From Comamonas testosteroni TK102 (GTDB lineage: Bacteria > Pseudomonadota > Gammaproteobacteria > Burkholderiales > Burkholderiaceae_C), in contig NZ_CP006704.1 of assembly GCF_000739375.1 (NCBI RefSeq), positions 2,914,001 to 2,978,000 on the forward strand: a DNA stretch of 64,000 bases. The letters run 5' to 3'. This document shows, one piece after another, positions 43,119 through 52,791 of this stretch; the stretch's first letter is position 1; every line of letters begins with the position of its first letter. Below the pieces are notes generated by a model, which had not been told where the DNA came from, ran no database searches, and worked only from the letters and a program-made list of their open reading frames with translations. The position numbers and the translations under genes are program-made.

Positions 43119-44975
43119 TTAGTCCATCACAAATATGGGCGCTGTTGTGCGAAACGGCAGCCTGCGGCCTGGCGGCAGCAGATAGGCATGCTCGCGCGAC
43201 ACGCGCAGCGGGTCGCATTCGCCGTCGGTGATGATGAGGATGGGCCCGTCCTTGGGAAAGTCATCGGTCTGGAGCAGCCGATCCACGCCCGGCTGCAGCA
43301 CGGTGCCGCCCCGACCCCTGAGAGCGATGCGCTGGGCCATGTCAGCGGCCGGTAGATAGCCCAGGTCATAGGCTGCGGCGTCGCAGCAGATCAGGCGCAC
43401 TGCGGGCACGTTCTTGGCCTCGGCATAGCTGGCGATGGCGCCCAGTGCCTTGGCCAGTACATGGCGCTCCATGGAGCCCGAGGTGTCCAGCACCACGCCA
43501 AAGGTGCGGCCGTCCAGCCAGCGGCTGTCGGCTTGAATGCGTGGCCTGGGAATATCGGGCGTGGCGCTCTGGCGGCGGCTGATGCGGGCATAGCTGCGCC
43601 GCGTTTCTATGGGCGGAAAGTGATGGTCGAACCAGCGCGCCAGCTCTACCTGCCAGTCAATCGGCGGCTGCAGCAAGGCACGGATTTCCTCGATCAGTCC
43701 TGCGGGCAGCAGGCCGCGTGCGCTTTGCTCGTGGCGCAGCAGGCCCTTGCCCAGCTGGGTGCGGCAAAACTCGTCGATATCGGTGTAGTCGCCCGTGTTG
43801 TGCTGACCGCCTACATTGCGCTCCAGCATGTCGCCCCGGCCACCGGCCAGGGTGCGCAGCTTGCGCATGCGGCGCAGATCGCTTGCGATGCGGTCATAGA
43901 CCTCCTCGGCGCCGAGGCCGCGCAGCTCCGGGTCGTAGAGCAGGCCGATGCCCGGCGGCTGGCCCACATCCATCTGAATCAGCCAGTCGTTGATGACAAA
44001 GTCGCAGGCCACGTTCCACAGAAAAGGTTCGCGCCCGCGTCGGCGCGGCAGATGGCGCAGGGCAACGTGCAGAACTTCGTGGGCAATGACGAAACGCAGT
44101 TCCAGCTCGGACAGGCGCGGGCCGGGGTTGATGTAGATGGTGCGCAGCACTTCGTCGACGGCGGCGACGGCAATGTCCTCGCGCTCGCAGATGCCGGCGT
44201 CCTCGATGATGTCAAACGCCGCGACCATGCTGCCCAGCAGCGGAAAGCTGTCCATGAACCAGTGTCTTGCGCGGTCCAGCGCACTGCTGGCAGGGCGGCT
44301 CTGGCCAAACTCGCGGCGCACGCCTGCCGCCATTTCCACGGACTGGGTGACGGAGCGAGCCAGACCGGCGGCAAACATTTCGGGCCAGTTGCCGTACCTG
44401 CGCCAATACGGCTGCGGTTTGCTGGTGGATGAGGCGGGCTCAGGCCACTGCTGCGGCAGGGCCAGGCTGGGGTGAGCGCCGCCCTGACTGGGACCGGCCA
44501 AGCTCAGCGACTGTGCCCAGGCGGGTATGCCTTGTTCGCAGAACTGGACGTACCACTGGGCCTCGTCGCGCTGGGGCAGTCCGTCGGGCAGTTCCATGCC
44601 TTCGGGCGGACGGCCGAGCTTGATGGTCTGGATGAAGCGGGCCGTGACCACATCGCAGGCCGCGCTCCATTGGACCCAGTGACTGCGGTCTCGCTGAAAA
44701 AGCTCCAGCGCGTAGCTGAGCGTGGCCCGCCCCAGGCAATACGCCCATTCCTCGGGACTGGCCAGGCGCTTGGGGTGGATGTCGATCTGGCCGGTAAAGC
44801 GTTGGTGGTTGAGGCTGGCCTGTGCCCAGCCATGGGGCGGGCAGCCTGACTGGGCGCCGCGCACAAAGCCCAGGCTGCGGCTGAGTTCGCTAAAGATGGG
44901 GTGTGCCTGCAGCATGGCCAGGCCCTGCGTATAGGCCTGGGTGGCAGGGGTGTCGCGCGTTGGGGCTTTGGCCAT
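43119..44975 (-). CDS. DUF2201 protein: putative metallopeptidase domain plus VWA-like domain
   Basis: A 618-residue protein in two parts. The N-terminal half has the zinc-peptidase-like pattern H299-E300-x2-H303 (IAHEVLHVALRHLPRRRG) followed by FLWNVACDFVINDWL, as in the DUF2201 N-terminal family. The C-terminal part is von Willebrand A-like with a metal-ion site DTSGSM (D497) and IITDGECD. Its start overlaps the end of the MoxR ATPase gene by one base (TGATG), so the two are coupled. MoxR-VWA pairs often act as chaperones or assembly factors; the substrate here is unknown. Confidence 0.85.
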   Translation of the reverse strand: MAKAPTRDTPATQAYTQGLAMLQAHPIFSELSRSLGFVRGAQSGCPPHGWAQASLNHQRFTGQIDIHPKRLASPEEWAYCLGRATLSYALELFQRDRSHWVQWSAACDVVTARFIQTIKLGRPPEGMELPDGLPQRDEAQWYVQFCEQGIPAWAQSLSLAGPSQGGAHPSLALPQQWPEPASSTSKPQPYWRRYGNWPEMFAAGLARSVTQSVEMAAGVRREFGQSRPASSALDRARHWFMDSFPLLGSMVAAFDIIEDAGICEREDIAVAAVDEVLRTIYINPGPRLSELELRFVIAHEVLHVALRHLPRRRGREPFLWNVACDFVINDWLIQMDVGQPPGIGLLYDPELRGLGAEEVYDRIASDLRRMRKLRTLAGGRGDMLERNVGGQHNTGDYTDIDEFCRTQLGKGLLRHEQSARGLLPAGLIEEIRALLQPPIDWQVELARWFDHHFPPIETRRSYARISRRQSATPDIPRPRIQADSRWLDGRTFGVVLDTSGSMERHVLAKALGAIASYAEAKNVPAVRLICCDAAAYDLGYLPAADMAQRIALRGRGGTVLQPGVDRLLQTDDFPKDGPILIITDGECDPLRVSREHAYLLPPGRRLPFRTTAPIFVMD

Positions 44976-46042
44976 CAGGCTCTGGCCGTCTCGCGCGCTT
45001 CCACCAGGCGTGGCAGGTCGCGCACTATTTCCACCATATACCAGGCTGGCAGGGTCTGGCTGTCGCTCTCAGCGGTGACGATCTGAGCCATTTCCAGGCT
45101 GATCTGGGCCAGTTCCTTGAGCATGGCCTTGGAGCGGTGCACGGTTTGCTGCAACTCGCCGCCGCTTTGCTGCTTGTCGGCGGGCAGAATCTTGAGCAGA
45201 CGCGCACGGAAGGCCTGGGCCAGGAAATACAGCACATCTCTGTCCTGCGGCGCATGGGGCCAGTTGGCGTCGCCCTTGAAAATAGCGTCCAGACGGTGAC
45301 GGTCGTCGGCCAGCTTATAGAAGGCCTTGAACTGCGCCGCATGCTGGGGCGTGAGGCAGCCGCTGCCCAGGGCTTCGAGCGTCTGCAGATTCAGAGCATC
45401 GCCGTAGGAGAGCAAGGCGTCGCTCAGCATATGCCAGGAGCGCGGCGTGGAAAACGCTTCCTCATGCTTGGGCGGCTGGCTCCACAGGTGATCGGGACGC
45501 TGGGCCAGGTATTCGAGAACCAGAGTATGCAACTGGGCCTGCTGCGCCCATTGCAACCACTCGCTGGCGCTGACCTTGAGCTGCACATGAATCATGCGGT
45601 TGATCAGCGCCGAGGACATGGTGCGCACAATCGCGGAATCCTGAGCCCGGTTGCCAGCCGCAATCACGATGGAGCCCTCGGGCATCACATACTCGCCCAC
45701 GCGACGCTCCAGGATCAGGCTGTAGAAGGCTTTCTGCACATCCTGGCTGCAGGCGTTGAGCTCGTCCAGGAACAGGCAATAGGGCTGCTCGCGCGCAATC
45801 ATGGCGGGCGGGCAAAAGCGAGTCACGCCGTCAATGATCTGTGGCACGCCCAGCAAATCCTCGGGCGCGAGCTGGCTACCCAGCAGGGACACACAATCAA
45901 GCCCCACGCTTTGCGCAAAGTTTTGCACCAGTGCTGATTTACCAATGCCTGGCGGCCCCCAGATGAACACGGGGCGTACGGTAGCTACGTTGAGAAGGAA
46001 TTCGCTAAGTTGCGAGGGAGTGAGAGCCAGACTGGTTTGCAT
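44975..46042 (-). CDS. MoxR-family AAA+ ATPase
   Basis: A 355-residue AAA+ ATPase with Walker A GPPGIGKS (29-36), Walker B CLFLDELN (about 101-108), sensor 1 in VIAAGNRAQD and an arginine-finger region SSALINRMIHV. The MoxR class works with VWA-domain partners, here encoded directly downstream with a one-base overlap. It lies 87 bases downstream of the LysR gene on the same strand and could be co-transcribed with it. Confidence 0.9.
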   Translation of the reverse strand: MQTSLALTPSQLSEFLLNVATVRPVFIWGPPGIGKSALVQNFAQSVGLDCVSLLGSQLAPEDLLGVPQIIDGVTRFCPPAMIAREQPYCLFLDELNACSQDVQKAFYSLILERRVGEYVMPEGSIVIAAGNRAQDSAIVRTMSSALINRMIHVQLKVSASEWLQWAQQAQLHTLVLEYLAQRPDHLWSQPPKHEEAFSTPRSWHMLSDALLSYGDALNLQTLEALGSGCLTPQHAAQFKAFYKLADDRHRLDAIFKGDANWPHAPQDRDVLYFLAQAFRARLLKILPADKQQSGGELQQTVHRSKAMLKELAQISLEMAQIVTAESDSQTLPAWYMVEIVRDLPRLVEARETARA

Positions 46043-46129
46043 GCTGCGTGCAGTCTAAGGCAAGTGCAGCGGTGTCCTCAGCATGCTCAAGCGGCCTGAC
46101 CTGGAGTCCTGCGGGCCGCGGGTCGCCGC

Positions 46130-47068
46130 TCATGGTTCCTGGAACGCCTGCATGCCTTGCATGCAATACAGCAGAAAGCGATTGGCGGCTGGGGACAGAT
46201 GGCGACCGGTGCGAGTGATGAGCTGCATTTCCGCATCCTGAAATGCAGGGTTGTGAATGGGAATGGCGCGCAGGCGCCCGCTTGCCAGCTCGGCCGTGAC
46301 GGAGCAGGGCGGCAGCAGGGTCACGCCCTGGCCGCTGGTGACAAAGGCCAGCAGCACGCTGATGAGATTGCTGGTCAGCGCGGGGCTGAGATGGATCTTG
46401 TCCTTGTGTTCGGCATATTCCACGAGCTGGCGAATGCCATACACGCCTTGAAGCATGGCAATAGGCCATTGGCTGAGCTCCTGCAGCGAGGTATGGCCCG
46501 CGCTGGCCAGCGGGTGCTGGGAGTGGACGATGGCATGCATGGGCTGGCGCGCCGCGCCGCGCGTGGTGATATGGCTGTCGGCGGGTGGGTAGTAGACCAG
46601 GCCGATCTCGGCCGCATCCTCGCGAATGCGGCGCATGATTTCGGTCGTGCCATAGATTTCCAGCGAGATGCTGACTCCAGGGTATTGCTGGCGAAAATTG
46701 CGTATGGGGCCGTCGATCAGCTCCTGCGCAAAGCCCTCGCCGCTGACCACGCTGACACTGCCGCTGTGCAGGCCGCGCAGCGCATCTACCTTGGCCAGCA
46801 TGTCGTGGCGGTGGGCCGTGTGTTCGCGGTGATAGTCCAGCAACAGCCGGCCGGCTTCGGTGGGCACCACGCCGCTGCGGTGGCGCTCAAGCAGGGCCAC
46901 CCCCAGTTCCTCTTCGAGCAGGCTGATCTGTCGGCTGACGGCTGAGGGCACGATGCCCAGTTTTTCGGCTGCGGCACGGACAGAGCCGCAGTAGACGGCT
47001 TCAAACAGATAGCGGGCGCGGGAGTCTTGGAAGGCGGGCATGCGGCGATTGTCGTCGCCAAATTGCAT
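46130..47068 (-). CDS. LysR-family transcriptional regulator of the DUF3100-M20 unit
   Basis: A 312-residue LysR protein with its helix-turn-helix at about residues 12-70 (YLFEAVYCGSVRAAAEKLGIVPSAVSRQISLLEEELG). It is divergent from the DUF3100 gene with 177 bases between the start codons. Two dyads in that gap are candidate operators. ATG 47068 is used; an ATG nine codons later (47041) is possible. Neither has a strong ribosome site. Confidence 0.88.
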   Translation of the reverse strand: MQFGDDNRRMPAFQDSRARYLFEAVYCGSVRAAAEKLGIVPSAVSRQISLLEEELGVALLERHRSGVVPTEAGRLLLDYHREHTAHRHDMLAKVDALRGLHSGSVSVVSGEGFAQELIDGPIRNFRQQYPGVSISLEIYGTTEIMRRIREDAAEIGLVYYPPADSHITTRGAARQPMHAIVHSQHPLASAGHTSLQELSQWPIAMLQGVYGIRQLVEYAEHKDKIHLSPALTSNLISVLLAFVTSGQGVTLLPPCSVTAELASGRLRAIPIHNPAFQDAEMQLITRTGRHLSPAANRFLLYCMQGMQAFQEP

Positions 47069-47075
47069 CTGTATT

Positions 47076-47131
47076 CATACGTATGTTCACTTTTTTAGAA
47101 CAGAAAAAGAAGGCGTATGCAATAAATGCAT
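47076..47131. promoter_or_regulatory. Candidate LysR operators between divergent genes
   Basis: CATACGTATG (47076-47085) is a perfect 10-bp palindrome. ATGCA-ATAAA-TGCAT (47117-47131) is a perfect 5-bp dyad fitting T-N11-A (47118-47130). Both lie in the AT-rich gap between the LysR gene and the DUF3100 gene. Confidence 0.55.
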
Positions 47132-47245
47132 TGTTATATTCAGCGCCCGCATGGGTGAGCGCCAGCTTGGGCTGGCCGTGCCCATTTTCAGGGTTCAAAG
47201 CTATTTCAGCGCGTCGGCAGCGGCCGTCGTGCGCAAGGAAAGTTG

Positions 47246-48589
47246 ATGCGTACAGAGGTGCAGCCGGCCAAGGCCGCGTTGAATGTGGGTAGCGTGGTGC
47301 AGGTATTTGCGCTGGCGCTGGTGATTGCGGCATTGTCCGAGTGGCTGGGGCCGCTGCCCATTGCGCTGGGCGTGGGCAAGGTGGTGCTGCTGCCCATGAT
47401 CTGGGCGCTGCTCATCGGTCTGGTGCTGGGACTGCTGCGCAAGCGCATGCCCGGGCCGCTAAAGCTGAGCCTGTACAGCCAGAATCTGGCAGCCGCCGTG
47501 CTGTCTTGCGCGCTGTTTCTGTTCATTGCCAAACTGGGTCTGCTGGTCGGTGGCTCGCTGCCCAAGCTGGCCGAAGTCGGCTGGGGGCTGGTGTTGCAGG
47601 AGTTGGGCAATCTGGTCGGTTGCGTGGCCCTGGGCATGCCTGTGGCGCTGCTGCTGGGCATCAAGCGCGAAGCGATTGGCGCGACTTTTTCCATCGGCCG
47701 TGAACCGGGTCTGGCCATCATCGGCGAGCGTTTCGGCATGGATTCGCCAGAAGGTCGCGGCGTGCTGGCCGAGTACATCACCGGTACGCTGATCGGCGCT
47801 ATCTTCATCTCGCTGCTGGCCGGCTTTGTCTCAAGCCTCAATATCTTCCACCCGCTGGCACTGGGCATGGGCGCCGGTGTGGGCTCGGGCAGCATGACGG
47901 CCGCCGCCGTGGGCGCGATTGCCGCCCAGCATCCCGAGATGAGCGACCAGATTGCCACCTTTGCCGCTGCCGCCAATCTGATTGCGACGACGGTGGGCAC
48001 TTATCTGACCCTGTTCATCTCGCTGCCCCTGGCGCTGCGTGCCTATCAATGGCTGGAGCCGATTCTGGGCCGCAAGCGCAAGCAGGCTGTGGTGGAGCAG
48101 GCTGTAGACCTGTGTGCCGCCAAGGATGAGGAACAGGCACAGGTGCCGGCGCTGGGCCTGGGCATGCGCTTCGCCTCCTGGGTTCTGGTCGGCGCCATGG
48201 TGCTGATCGGCAACCGCATCGGCCATGGCGTGCCGGTGATGGATGCGTTGCCAGGTGTACTGCTCATCATTGCCGCCGTGTTTGTCGGTGATCTGATCTA
48301 TGTGGGCACGCGCCGCGCGCTGCCTGCGGTGTGCTGGATCTCGTTCATCGCGATGGCCATGACCTTCCCGCTGACGCCCTATGCCGCCGAAGTGGCAGCT
48401 TTGACCGGCAAGGTCAACTTCCTGGCCATGATCACGCCCATGCTGACGTTCGCGGGCCTGTCGCTGGCTAAGGACATCCCGGCTTTCCGCCGTCTGGGTT
48501 GGCGCATCGTGGTGGTTTCGCTGCTGGCCAATGCCGGTGTGTTCCTGGCCGCGACGCTGATCGCCCAGACCTTTGTCCACACGCTGTAA
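47246..48589 (+). CDS. DUF3100 family membrane protein, probable transporter
   Basis: A 447-residue membrane protein with about ten to twelve hydrophobic segments. I recognise DUF3100 from VFALALVIAALSEWLGPLPI near the start, TFSIGREPGLAIIGERFGMDSPEGRGVLAEYITGT near 165-200 and the GMGAGVGSGSMTAAAVGAIAAQHPE motif. AAGGAA is five bases before ATG 47246. It is followed 15 bases later by the M20 amidohydrolase, so uptake of an acylated amino acid or peptide-like substrate is plausible. Confidence 0.8.
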   Translation: MRTEVQPAKAALNVGSVVQVFALALVIAALSEWLGPLPIALGVGKVVLLPMIWALLIGLVLGLLRKRMPGPLKLSLYSQNLAAAVLSCALFLFIAKLGLLVGGSLPKLAEVGWGLVLQELGNLVGCVALGMPVALLLGIKREAIGATFSIGREPGLAIIGERFGMDSPEGRGVLAEYITGTLIGAIFISLLAGFVSSLNIFHPLALGMGAGVGSGSMTAAAVGAIAAQHPEMSDQIATFAAAANLIATTVGTYLTLFISLPLALRAYQWLEPILGRKRKQAVVEQAVDLCAAKDEEQAQVPALGLGMRFASWVLVGAMVLIGNRIGHGVPVMDALPGVLLIIAAVFVGDLIYVGTRRALPAVCWISFIAMAMTFPLTPYAAEVAALTGKVNFLAMITPMLTFAGLSLAKDIPAFRRLGWRIVVVSLLANAGVFLAATLIAQTFVHTL

Positions 48590-48604
48590 AGTCGGAGCAA
48601 GACC

Positions 48605-49780
48605 ATGATGAACACCATCAAGTGGCCCGGCCAGCAGGAACTGCAAGCCTGGCGTCATGACTTTCATCGTCATCCCGAAACCGCGTTTCAGGAGCACCGC
48701 ACCAGCGCGCGTGTGGCCGAGCTGCTGAAGAGCTTCGGTCTGGAAGTGCACACCGGCCTGGCCGGCACCGGCGTGGTCGCCGTGCTCAAGGGCAGTCTGG
48801 GCGCCGGCCCCTCTATCGGCCTGCGTGCCGATATGGATGCGCTGCATGTGACCGAGCTCAACCAGTGCGAGCATGCGTCAACCCATGCAGGTCGCATGCA
48901 TGCCTGCGGTCACGACGGCCATACCAGCATGTTGCTGGGTGCGGCCCAGGCTCTGGCCTCGGCCCCCGACTTTGCCGGTACCGTGCATTTCATCTTCCAG
49001 CCTGCCGAGGAAAACGAAGGTGGCGCGCGCGCCATGATCGAGGAAGGGCTGTTCAAGCGCTTCCCCATGGACGCGGTCTATAGCATGCACAACTGGCCGG
49101 GCCTGCCCGTGGGTACGGCGGCAGTGCATTCCACGGCCGTGATGGCGGCCTTCGACATCTTCGATCTGACGCTAACCGGCAAGGGCTGTCATGCCGCCAT
49201 GCCGCATCTGGGCAAGGATGCGCTGCTGTCGGCTTGCCAACTGGTGACGCAGCTGCCCGCGCTGATCGCTCGCGAGCAGGAGGTGCACAAGCCAGCCGTG
49301 CTGAGCGTGACCAGCTTCAACGCCGGGGATACCTATAACGTGATGCCCGAAGTCATCAAGCTGCGCGGTACCGTGCGCTGCTTCGACATGCCTCAGCGCG
49401 CGCGTATTGAGCAGCGTTTTCGCGATGCGATTGCAGCGACCTGCGCGCTGCACGGCCTTGAGGCCCAGCTCGACTACCGCGTCAGCTACCCAGCGACCAT
49501 CAACAGCCCCCAGCATGCCGAAGTTTGCGCCGAGGTGCTGACCAGCGTACTGGGCGAGGGCAAGGTGCGCCGCGATATGGTGCCCAGCATGGCTTCGGAA
49601 GACTTTGCCTTCATGGCACAGGAATGCCCGGGCGTCTATATCTGGCTGGGCAATGGCGAGGACAGCGCCTCCCTGCACAACCCCAAGTACGACTTCAACG
49701 ACGCCAATCTGCCGCTGGGAATGCGTTACTGGGTGGAACTGGTGGGAGCGCTGCTGAAGGGCGGCAAGCTGCCAGCCTGA
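48605..49780 (+). CDS. M20 family amidohydrolase (aminoacylase/hippurate hydrolase-like)
   Basis: A 391-residue metal-dependent amidohydrolase. The dinuclear metal site is indicated by RADMDALHV, HACGHDGHTSMLLGAA and QPAEENEGGARAMIEEG with a conserved His/Glu pair, and a lid domain lies in between (about 185-295). N-acyl amino acids, hippurate or indole conjugates are typical substrates. It is the last gene of the DUF3100 operon, followed by a terminator. Confidence 0.92.
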   Translation: MMNTIKWPGQQELQAWRHDFHRHPETAFQEHRTSARVAELLKSFGLEVHTGLAGTGVVAVLKGSLGAGPSIGLRADMDALHVTELNQCEHASTHAGRMHACGHDGHTSMLLGAAQALASAPDFAGTVHFIFQPAEENEGGARAMIEEGLFKRFPMDAVYSMHNWPGLPVGTAAVHSTAVMAAFDIFDLTLTGKGCHAAMPHLGKDALLSACQLVTQLPALIAREQEVHKPAVLSVTSFNAGDTYNVMPEVIKLRGTVRCFDMPQRARIEQRFRDAIAATCALHGLEAQLDYRVSYPATINSPQHAEVCAEVLTSVLGEGKVRRDMVPSMASEDFAFMAQECPGVYIWLGNGEDSASLHNPKYDFNDANLPLGMRYWVELVGALLKGGKLPA

Positions 49781-49803
49781 CAGCAGGGTTTTCCATATGA
49801 ATC

Positions 49804-49841
49804 AATGCCGGGTCAACGCTTGGTTGAGCCCGGCATTTTTC
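49804..49841 (+). terminator. Terminator of the DUF3100-M20 operon
   Basis: AATGCCGGG-TCAAC (49804-49817) pairs with GTTGA-G-CCCGGCATT (49823-49837) with one bulged base, followed by TTTT. Confidence 0.85.
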
Positions 49842-50179
49842 ATGTCCGGAAGGTTTGCAAAACTCTAACAAGCCATGCATTCGGACACAGAAATGTCGGA
49901 AGGCTGACACCCTGTAACGCCGTTTGATCTGGCGCCCCTATGATGTTTGTAGCGCTCCTGGTCAGTGCCTGTGGAGATCTGGGCACACTTTGGAGCGTGC
50001 GTGGCGGCTGCCGTGATCCCTCGGGCGCAGGGCTGGCCGCGCTAGTAGCAGGTGTTGCATCCCGGCGCATGACTGGGCTTTCACGCGGCGCTGACCGCAT
50101 CTCTCGCAACGCTGCCTGCACCATTCCTGGTGCCGTGACTTTGTCGCACTGTCCGGGTCTTGATACAGGAGGGCGCTTT
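49842..50179. other. Gap upstream of the antiporter gene
   Basis: About 340 bases. The antiporter frame is open through it from 49940, but that part is rich in Arg, Ser and Gly and does not look like a transporter N-terminus; the AGGAGGG at 50167-50173 marks the real start at 50180. The promoter is not obvious. Confidence 0.45.
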
Positions 50180-51463
50180 ATGCCGTTCGGCAATCTTGAG
50201 GCGGGCATCTGGCCCGCCGGTTTTCCGCCGCTGCTGAGCTGGTGCGTGCTGGTTGCAGCCGCTGCTATGCTTGGTCATCTGGTTCACCGTTTTACCGGCT
50301 ATCCGCGCATGCTGGGGTATACGGTGGTGGGCCTGGTGGCCGGATGGGTTGGCTTTGGTGATCTGCCCTGGCCGCTGCAAGGCAGCACGGCCGTGCTGTT
50401 GGAGGTGGCTGTGGGCGCAAGCCTGCTGCTGGCAGCCTCTCAGGTTTCATTGCCCTGGCTGTTTCGTCAGCCCTGGTTGCTGCTGCAAAGTCTGGGCGAG
50501 TCGCTGGTCACGCTGACGGTGGTGGCTGCGACCTTGCTGGCCCTGGGCTGGGGCTGGGCCGTGGCGCTGGCCGTCGGTGTGATATCCATGGCTGCGTCTC
50601 CGGCTGTGTTGCTTCGCATTGCCGATGATCTGCGCGCCAGCGGCGCGGTGACAGACCGCAGCTTGCTGCTGGCTACTATCAGCACCTTGCTGGCGCTGTT
50701 CGGCGCTCTGGTGCTGACCGTAGTATTCGTGCCGGTCGCAGCGGCTGCAGGTGGCGGCCTGCAGTTTTCATCGGCGGGGCTGGGCCGCCTGCTGTTCAGC
50801 CTGTTGCTGACTCTGTTCTGGGCCTTTCTGGTCACCATTGCCTTCTGGCCAGTCCTTCGTTGGCAGTCATCGCGCAGCGACACCACGGCCTTGTATCTGC
50901 TTGCTGCCATGGCTGCGGTCTGCCTGCTGGCCGAGCAATGGGGCGGCTCTGCCGCACTGGGCTTCATGGTCGCGGGTCTGATGCTGCGCAATTTCAGTCC
51001 CATGCCGCTGGTCTGGCCCCAGGCCTTTCAGGCGGCCAATGCCATGCTCAATCTGCTGATGTTCGTGCTGGTGGCCAGCATGGCCTCGCAAGTGAACCTG
51101 TCTGTGGCGATGGTTTCGGTCGTGGCCAGCGCTGTCCTGGCTCGGATTCTGGGCAAGTTTGGCTCCATCCTTCTGCTGGGGCTAGGTACCGGCATAGGCT
51201 GGCGCAGGCAATGGCCTGTGGCCTGCGGGCAATTGGCCTTGTCGGGACTCGCGCTGCTGATGGTGTCGGGGATTGCAATGCAGTGGACGGCTTTCAATGC
51301 CAGCGTGGCCCAGCAGGTGGCGGCCATTGCGCTGCCCATGATCGTCTTGTGCGAGGTGCTGGGTGTGCTGCTGGCCGCTACCGCCCTGTGGCGTAGCGGC
51401 GATGCCCATCGCGGCGTGGGCCGCGCGGCCTTGCAAAGAGGAGGGAAGCGCCATGACGCATGA
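50180..51463 (+). CDS. CPA2-type cation:proton antiporter / Kef-like channel domain protein
   Basis: A 427-residue protein with about twelve hydrophobic segments and the Na+/H+ exchanger fold: [26 protein letters not shown] in helices 1-2, [20 protein letters not shown] in the middle and a long C-terminal membrane part. There is no cytoplasmic RCK/TrkA-N domain, unlike full-length KefB or KefC. AGGAGGG lies seven bases before ATG 50180. Its last eleven bases overlap the start of the YbdK-type gene, so the two are translationally coupled. Confidence 0.8.
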   Translation: MPFGNLEAGIWPAGFPPLLSWCVLVAAAAMLGHLVHRFTGYPRMLGYTVVGLVAGWVGFGDLPWPLQGSTAVLLEVAVGASLLLAASQVSLPWLFRQPWLLLQSLGESLVTLTVVAATLLALGWGWAVALAVGVISMAASPAVLLRIADDLRASGAVTDRSLLLATISTLLALFGALVLTVVFVPVAAAAGGGLQFSSAGLGRLLFSLLLTLFWAFLVTIAFWPVLRWQSSRSDTTALYLLAAMAAVCLLAEQWGGSAALGFMVAGLMLRNFSPMPLVWPQAFQAANAMLNLLMFVLVASMASQVNLSVAMVSVVASAVLARILGKFGSILLLGLGTGIGWRRQWPVACGQLALSGLALLMVSGIAMQWTAFNASVAQQVAAIALPMIVLCEVLGVLLAATALWRSGDAHRGVGRAALQRGGKRHDA

Positions 51464-52613
51464 AATCGAGCAAAGTCAGCCAGCGGGGGCCGAAGCCGGC
51501 GGCCTGGGCGAATTCGCACCTTCTCAGGCCCTGACGCTGGGCGTGGAACTGGAGCTGCAGCTGCTCAACACCCATCACTACGATATGACGCCGTATGCGT
51601 CCGATATGCTGGCCCTGCTCAAGAACGTCAAGGTCCCGGGCTCCATCGTGCCTGAGGTGACCTCCAGCATGATCGAGATCTCGACCGGCATCTGTCAGGA
51701 TGCGCAGGACGCCTACGAGCAATTGGCTGTTACGCGCGATGCCTTGGTCAAGGCGGCCGACCGGCTCAATATCGCGCTGGCCGGTGGCGGCACGCATCCG
51801 TTTCAGCAGTGGCACCAACAGCGCATTTACGACAAGCCGCGCTTCAAGGAGCTGACGGCGCTGTACGGCTATCTGACCAAGCAGTTCACCATCTTCGGCC
51901 AGCATGTGCATGTGGGCTGCCCCAGTGCCGACGATGCGCTGATGATGCTGCACCGGCTTTCGCGCTACATCCCGCATTTCATTGCACTGTCGGCATCCAG
52001 CCCCTTTGTGCAAGGCCAGGACACCGCGTTTGATTCGGCACGTCTCAACTCGGTGTTCGCGTTCCCGCTTTCGGGCCGTGCACCATTTGCCTTGCATTGG
52101 GAGGATTTCGAGCGCTACTTTGCCAAGATGGCGGCTACGGGCGTGATTCACAGCATGAAGGATTTTTACTGGGATATCCGGCCCAAGCCCGAGTTCGGTA
52201 CTGTGGAAGTGCGTGTTTTCGACACGCCGCTGTCCATCCACCGCGCTGCGCAGTTGGCGGCTTATGTGCAGGCGCTGGGTGCCTGGTTTCTCAGCGAGCA
52301 GCCCTTTGAGCCCAGCGAAGACGACTATCTGGTCTATACCTATAACCGCTTCCAGGCCTGCCGTTTCGGCTTGGACGGCACTTATGTGGACCCGGCGAGC
52401 AGCGAGCAGCTGTCGCTGCGCGAGCACATAGGGCAGACCCTGCAGCGCATCACCAGCCATGCCCCCGCATCCGGCAAGAGCGCGCTGCAGGAGCTGTCCC
52501 TGGTTCTGCAGCGCGGCAACGATGCGAGCTGGCTGCGCGAGAGCTATGCCCAGGTGCAGCAATTGCCTGAGGTGGTGCGCCAGGCGTCGCTCAGATTTGC
52601 TGGTAGGCCCTGA
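51453..52613 (+). CDS. YbdK-type carboxylate-amine ligase (glutamate-cysteine ligase 2 family)
   Basis: A 386-residue enzyme of the GCS2 family: [13 protein letters not shown] at the N-terminus, [14 protein letters not shown], the [13 protein letters not shown] motif and the C-terminal [18 protein letters not shown]. coli YbdK has weak gamma-glutamylcysteine synthetase activity. GAGGAGGG is nine bases before the ATG, which is inside the end of the antiporter gene. Link to glutathione synthesis is a reasonable inference; whether it is the main glutathione enzyme here cannot be seen. Confidence 0.9.
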   Translation: MTHEIEQSQPAGAEAGGLGEFAPSQALTLGVELELQLLNTHHYDMTPYASDMLALLKNVKVPGSIVPEVTSSMIEISTGICQDAQDAYEQLAVTRDALVKAADRLNIALAGGGTHPFQQWHQQRIYDKPRFKELTALYGYLTKQFTIFGQHVHVGCPSADDALMMLHRLSRYIPHFIALSASSPFVQGQDTAFDSARLNSVFAFPLSGRAPFALHWEDFERYFAKMAATGVIHSMKDFYWDIRPKPEFGTVEVRVFDTPLSIHRAAQLAAYVQALGAWFLSEQPFEPSEDDYLVYTYNRFQACRFGLDGTYVDPASSEQLSLREHIGQTLQRITSHAPASGKSALQELSLVLQRGNDASWLRESYAQVQQLPEVVRQASLRFAGRP

Positions 52614-52791
52614 GCGGTTTTGACATTATCGACTCGGTGCAAGGAGTTACATTTGCAAATACTTACGAGTGCGGATTGAAAGGGCTTGAACAAAGCAAAA
52701 GCCAGTCCTGCCTTGTTCATCCGCAGGTCTGACTCCGGGTTGTCCTTGCCTGAGACACGCAGCACCTGCCGTTACCGGCTTAAGTGATTTC

